Shown here piece after piece: positions 5,788-7,999 of a DNA stretch of 7,999 nucleotides. The translations under genes and the position numbers were made by a program. The first letter of the stretch is position 1. Every line of letters begins with the position of its first letter. This stretch comes from Endomicrobiia bacterium (GTDB taxonomy: Bacteria; Elusimicrobiota; Endomicrobiia; Endomicrobiales; Endomicrobiaceae), in the NCBI GenBank assembly GCA_025998295.1, contig BNVT01000054.1:1-7999 (forward strand), written 5' to 3'. The notes under the pieces were generated by a model. It saw only the letters and a list, made by a program, of their open reading frames with translations. It was not told the origin of the DNA and did not search any database.

Positions 5788-6537
5788 ATGATAAAAGTAG
5801 AGAATATTCGTAAGCGATTTGGCTTTAAAGATGTTCTTTGTGGAGTGGATTTTGAAGTTTGTAACGGAGAGACTATTGTTATTATAGGATCTTCAGGGGT
5901 TGGAAAGAGTATTCTTTTAAAAAATATAGCGGGTCTTGTAAAACCTGATACGGGTTCTGTAAAAATAGACGCTGTTGACATAGTAAAATGCTCTCCTTTA
6001 GAATTGCGTGAGACACAAAAGAAGATAGGTTATGTATTTCAGGAGGCAGCCCTTTTTGATTTTCTGGATATTTTCGACAATGTTGCATTTGGTTTAAGAA
6101 CGCTTACCTCTCTTGATGAGGAAGAAATAAAACAAAGAGTTGTTCATTGCCTTTCTATGGTGGGTTTGGAAAATATTGAACATTTAAAACCATCGGTACT
6201 TTCAGGTGGAATGAAAAAACGTGTAGGTTTGGCAAGAGCTATTGCGTATCAGCCTAAATATATTTTATATGACGAGCCCACTACAGGGCTTGATCCCATA
6301 ATGTCAGATGTTATAAGTAATTTGATAATAAATTTAAAAGAACGTCTGAACATTACTTCTATTGTTGTAACGCATGACATGAAGTCTGCTTGTAAAATCG
6401 CTGACAGAATAATAATGCTTTATAAAGGCAATATTATTTTTAGTGGTACGCCTAAGGAAACACAAAATAGTAAGAATGAATATGTAAGGCAGTTTGTTGA
6501 GGGTTCAAGCCACGGCCCGATACTTATAGATAGATAG
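5788..6537 (+). CDS. mlaF: Phospholipid/MCE ABC transporter ATP-binding protein, MlaF-type
   Basis: This ATPase powers an Mla-type transporter moving phospholipids between the membranes, on the cytoplasmic face of the inner membrane. From ATG 5788 the protein is 249 residues. Walker A is GSSGVGKS (34-41), the Q-loop is VFQEAALF with Gln85, the signature is LSGGMKKR (138-145), Walker B is ILYDEP (159-164) and the switch His196 is in VVTHD. The ending VRQFVEGSSHGPI (233-245) matches the tail characteristic of MlaF/Ttg2A proteins and separates it from other ABC ATPases. An ATG at 5755 would add 11 residues but has no ribosome binding site, whereas 5788 has AAGAGG (5779-5784) and a family-like N-terminus (MIKVENIRKRFG). 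mlaD follows after 89 bases. The permease MlaE, normally adjacent, is absent. Confidence 0.92.
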   Translation: MIKVENIRKRFGFKDVLCGVDFEVCNGETIVIIGSSGVGKSILLKNIAGLVKPDTGSVKIDAVDIVKCSPLELRETQKKIGYVFQEAALFDFLDIFDNVAFGLRTLTSLDEEEIKQRVVHCLSMVGLENIEHLKPSVLSGGMKKRVGLARAIAYQPKYILYDEPTTGLDPIMSDVISNLIINLKERLNITSIVVTHDMKSACKIADRIIMLYKGNIIFSGTPKETQNSKNEYVRQFVEGSSHGPILIDR

Positions 6538-6557
6538 AACTTTTAAAAACTTTTAAA
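6538..6557. repeat. Perfect 10-bp tandem duplication
   Basis: AACTTTTAAA occurs twice back to back immediately after the mlaF stop. It is probably slippage. No terminator is visible here, so mlaF and mlaD are likely co-transcribed. Confidence 0.6.
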
Positions 6558-6626
6558 ATAAAGTTTACGAATTTGTAAAGAGTTTTGGTATATCTACAGA
6601 TAAGACCTTTGAAATAGGGAGAATAT

Positions 6627-7802
6627 TTGAACAATGAACTTAAATTAGGTATTTTCATAACAATAGGACTTTTTGCGATAATTGTTTCAGTTTTTGCCGT
6701 GGGAACATTTTCCCTAGAAAAAACTTATAATATTTATGTAGTATTTGACGATAGTTCAGGTCTTCCCCAAAAGGCTGGGGTTAAAATAGCTGGCGTTGAT
6801 GTCGGTTTTTTGAAAAAACGTTCTTTGGAATGTTCAAAGGCAAAGTTAAAACTTTCAATAAATAGCGATGTTTGCCTGTATAAAAATGCTTCCGCCAGCA
6901 TTGTAACCATGGGTGTTATCGGGACTAGGCATATTAAAATTCTACCGGGAGATCAAAGTTATCCTTTACTAAAGGATGGAGATTATATATCCGCTATTGA
7001 AGACACTTCGGACCTAGCAAAGACTGCAAATAAAATTAGCAGAGCTCTTGATAGCGTACAAGACAGTAATGTAATTGGATATCTTAACGATGCCTTACGT
7101 TCTATCAAAAGTTTTTCGGAAAATCTTGCACTTCAGAATGGTGATATGGCAAGGATTGTAAAAAACCTCAGTAAGTTTTCTGACAATCTTGCAAACTTGT
7201 CATCGGGTGGTGGCATACAAAATGCATTATCGGCAATTGAAAATGCTGCATCTAAATTTGCAGATTTAAAGGAAACTGTAGCGTCTGTAAAAGCAGCTTT
7301 TAATAAAATGGCAAGTTATAAAGTAAGCCTTGATCCTGTTGTAAGATATAACATAAAAGATAAAAAACCCAGATTTGATTTTGGTGGAAGTGTGCAAAAT
7401 GAACAACATAATTTCCTTTATCTCGGTGTCTCAGATATTTCAGAAAGCGATTCTGCAAATGATAGTGACGAAAAAAACAATACAATCAAAATCAAACCAG
7501 AATTTTTGTTGGGTAGTAGATTTGAAAAATTTGAACTTTACGGTGGAATAATCAGGGGTAAACTAGGCTTGGGGGGCGGGTATTCTTTCTTCCAACCTAT
7601 ATATGCTTCTGATAAAACGTTGAAAATTAATTTAAATGCATACGATTTTTTCACAAGAAAAACCCATGGGCCTAAAATTGACGCAGGCATAAGATTTTAT
7701 TTAGTAAAATGGTTCTATCTTGGAACTATTATCGAAGATATCACTAAATTCAATTACGAAACTGCATTTACACCTTATCTCGGTTTCAAATTTAAATTTT
7801 AA
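6627..7802 (+). CDS. mlaD: MlaD-type MCE protein with a C-terminal beta-barrel-like domain
   Basis: This is the substrate-binding component of the Mla/MCE lipid transporter. The 391 residues compare with about 180 for E. coli MlaD. In order: one N-terminal TM helix (about 7-27); an MCE domain (about 33-124) with VVFDDSSGLPQKAGVKIAGV, then GVIGTRHIKILPG (96-108) and LKDGDYI (115-121); a helical Ser/Asn-rich stalk (about 126-228); and a C-terminal region (231-391) of alternating polar and hydrophobic strands rich in Tyr, Phe and Gly. That region ends YLGFKFKF, with a terminal Phe as in outer-membrane barrels, and I count about ten candidate strands. Inferred topology is inner-membrane anchor, periplasmic bridge, outer-membrane barrel. 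The start is TTG 6627, six to seven bases after AGGGAG (6615-6620); the nearby ATG 6634 is out of frame and stops at once. It pairs with mlaF just upstream. Confidence 0.85.
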   Translation: MNNELKLGIFITIGLFAIIVSVFAVGTFSLEKTYNIYVVFDDSSGLPQKAGVKIAGVDVGFLKKRSLECSKAKLKLSINSDVCLYKNASASIVTMGVIGTRHIKILPGDQSYPLLKDGDYISAIEDTSDLAKTANKISRALDSVQDSNVIGYLNDALRSIKSFSENLALQNGDMARIVKNLSKFSDNLANLSSGGGIQNALSAIENAASKFADLKETVASVKAAFNKMASYKVSLDPVVRYNIKDKKPRFDFGGSVQNEQHNFLYLGVSDISESDSANDSDEKNNTIKIKPEFLLGSRFEKFELYGGIIRGKLGLGGGYSFFQPIYASDKTLKINLNAYDFFTRKTHGPKIDAGIRFYLVKWFYLGTIIEDITKFNYETAFTPYLGFKFKF

Positions 7803-7834
7803 GATTTTCATAATAGGAATCTTCTTATTTTTAT
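7801..7834 (+). terminator. Rho-independent-type terminator after mlaD
   Basis: AAGATTTT (7801-7808) pairs with GGAATCTT (7816-7823): six Watson-Crick pairs and two G-U pairs around a seven-base loop. A T-rich tract follows (7824-7834). The stem begins inside the mlaD stop codon. It is AT-rich and so only moderately stable. Confidence 0.5.
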
Positions 7835-7860
7835 AGTCAACTAACTTTATTGATCTTTTA

Positions 7861-7890
7861 TAGTAATTCCCCTTTTTTGCAAAAAAAGGT
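7861..7890. repeat. Hairpin repeat, copy 1 (short form)
   Basis: After tagtaattcc, CCTTTTTT (7871-7878) is complementary to AAAAAAGG (7882-7889) around a three-base loop, a perfect 8-bp stem. The start (GTAATTCCC) and layout match the longer element at 7931-7978, so the two appear to belong to one repeat family. Confidence 0.5.
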
Positions 7891-7930
7891 ATGATGTGTG
7901 TAACTTTTGATCTAAGGCATTGACCTTTTG

Positions 7931-7978
7931 TGGCAATTCCCATTTTTAAAAAAGGTGGTGGCAGGCGCAAGCCTGTCG
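7931..7978. repeat. Two-hairpin repeat element, copy 2 (long form)
   Basis: The element begins GGCAATTCCC, followed by a T5/A6 near-palindrome (7943-7953). A second hairpin follows, GGCAGGC (7960-7966) pairing with GCCTGTC (7971-7977) around the GNRA tetraloop GCAA, then cggggta. It is far more GC-rich than its surroundings. The layout resembles the small palindromic intergenic repeats (REP- or MITE-like) dispersed in many genomes. Confidence 0.55.
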
Positions 7979-7999
7979 GGGTATTTGTTTGTCTTTTCC

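Noticed and set aside
7701..7970. 89-codon minus-strand ORF over the mlaD end
   Set aside because: It runs antisense through the conserved mlaD C-terminus, the terminator and the hairpin repeats; no ribosome binding site and no recognisable protein.

Overview
The window is AT-rich DNA from a Gram-negative-type (diderm) bacterium. It carries LptF/LptG-like LPS-export permeases, a Mla/MCE phospholipid-transport ATPase and substrate-binding protein, and a type IV pilin-like peptide. The mix of compact housekeeping genes, long non-coding stretches with coding debris, tandem repeats and a pilin-like gene resembles Elusimicrobiota, such as the termite-gut Endomicrobium group. That placement is a guess from overall appearance; the sequence contains no rRNA or other marker that would settle it.

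Layout. Positions 1-1167 hold no intact gene. There is the 3' end of a charged, low-complexity reading frame (1-156) and a decayed repeat-containing fragment (216-394). A four-copy tandem array of 57-58 bp follows (483-711), each copy with self-complementary arms. Several 25-38 codon protein-like scraps lie on both strands (791-1078). A good promoter candidate (TTGATA-16-TACAAT, 1045-1072) precedes two overlapping permease genes, lptF (1168-2391) and lptG (2388-3476). After a 226-bp gap with an extended -10 promoter comes a 75-residue stand-alone NifU C-terminal-domain protein (3703-3930). After a second gap comes aspartokinase lysC (4174-5409), which contains an internal ribosome binding site and ATG suited to making a separate regulatory beta subunit. 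A 58-codon type IV pilin-like gene (5423-5599) starts 13 bases after it. The last pair is mlaF (5788-6537) and mlaD (6627-7802), followed by a terminator hairpin and two related hairpin repeats (7861-7978).

How the genes fit together. Four of the seven genes concern lipid traffic across the envelope. LptF/LptG would form the inner-membrane permease that extracts LPS. MlaF would power an MCE system whose MlaD is unusually long: inner-membrane anchor, MCE domain, helical stalk, then a C-terminal region that reads like an outer-membrane beta-barrel ending in Phe. If so, one polypeptide could bridge both membranes, as has been described for the diderm Firmicute Veillonella. No mlaE permease is next to this pair. 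NifU (Fe-S cluster assembly) and LysC (lysine/diaminopimelate/threonine/methionine synthesis) are unrelated housekeeping functions.
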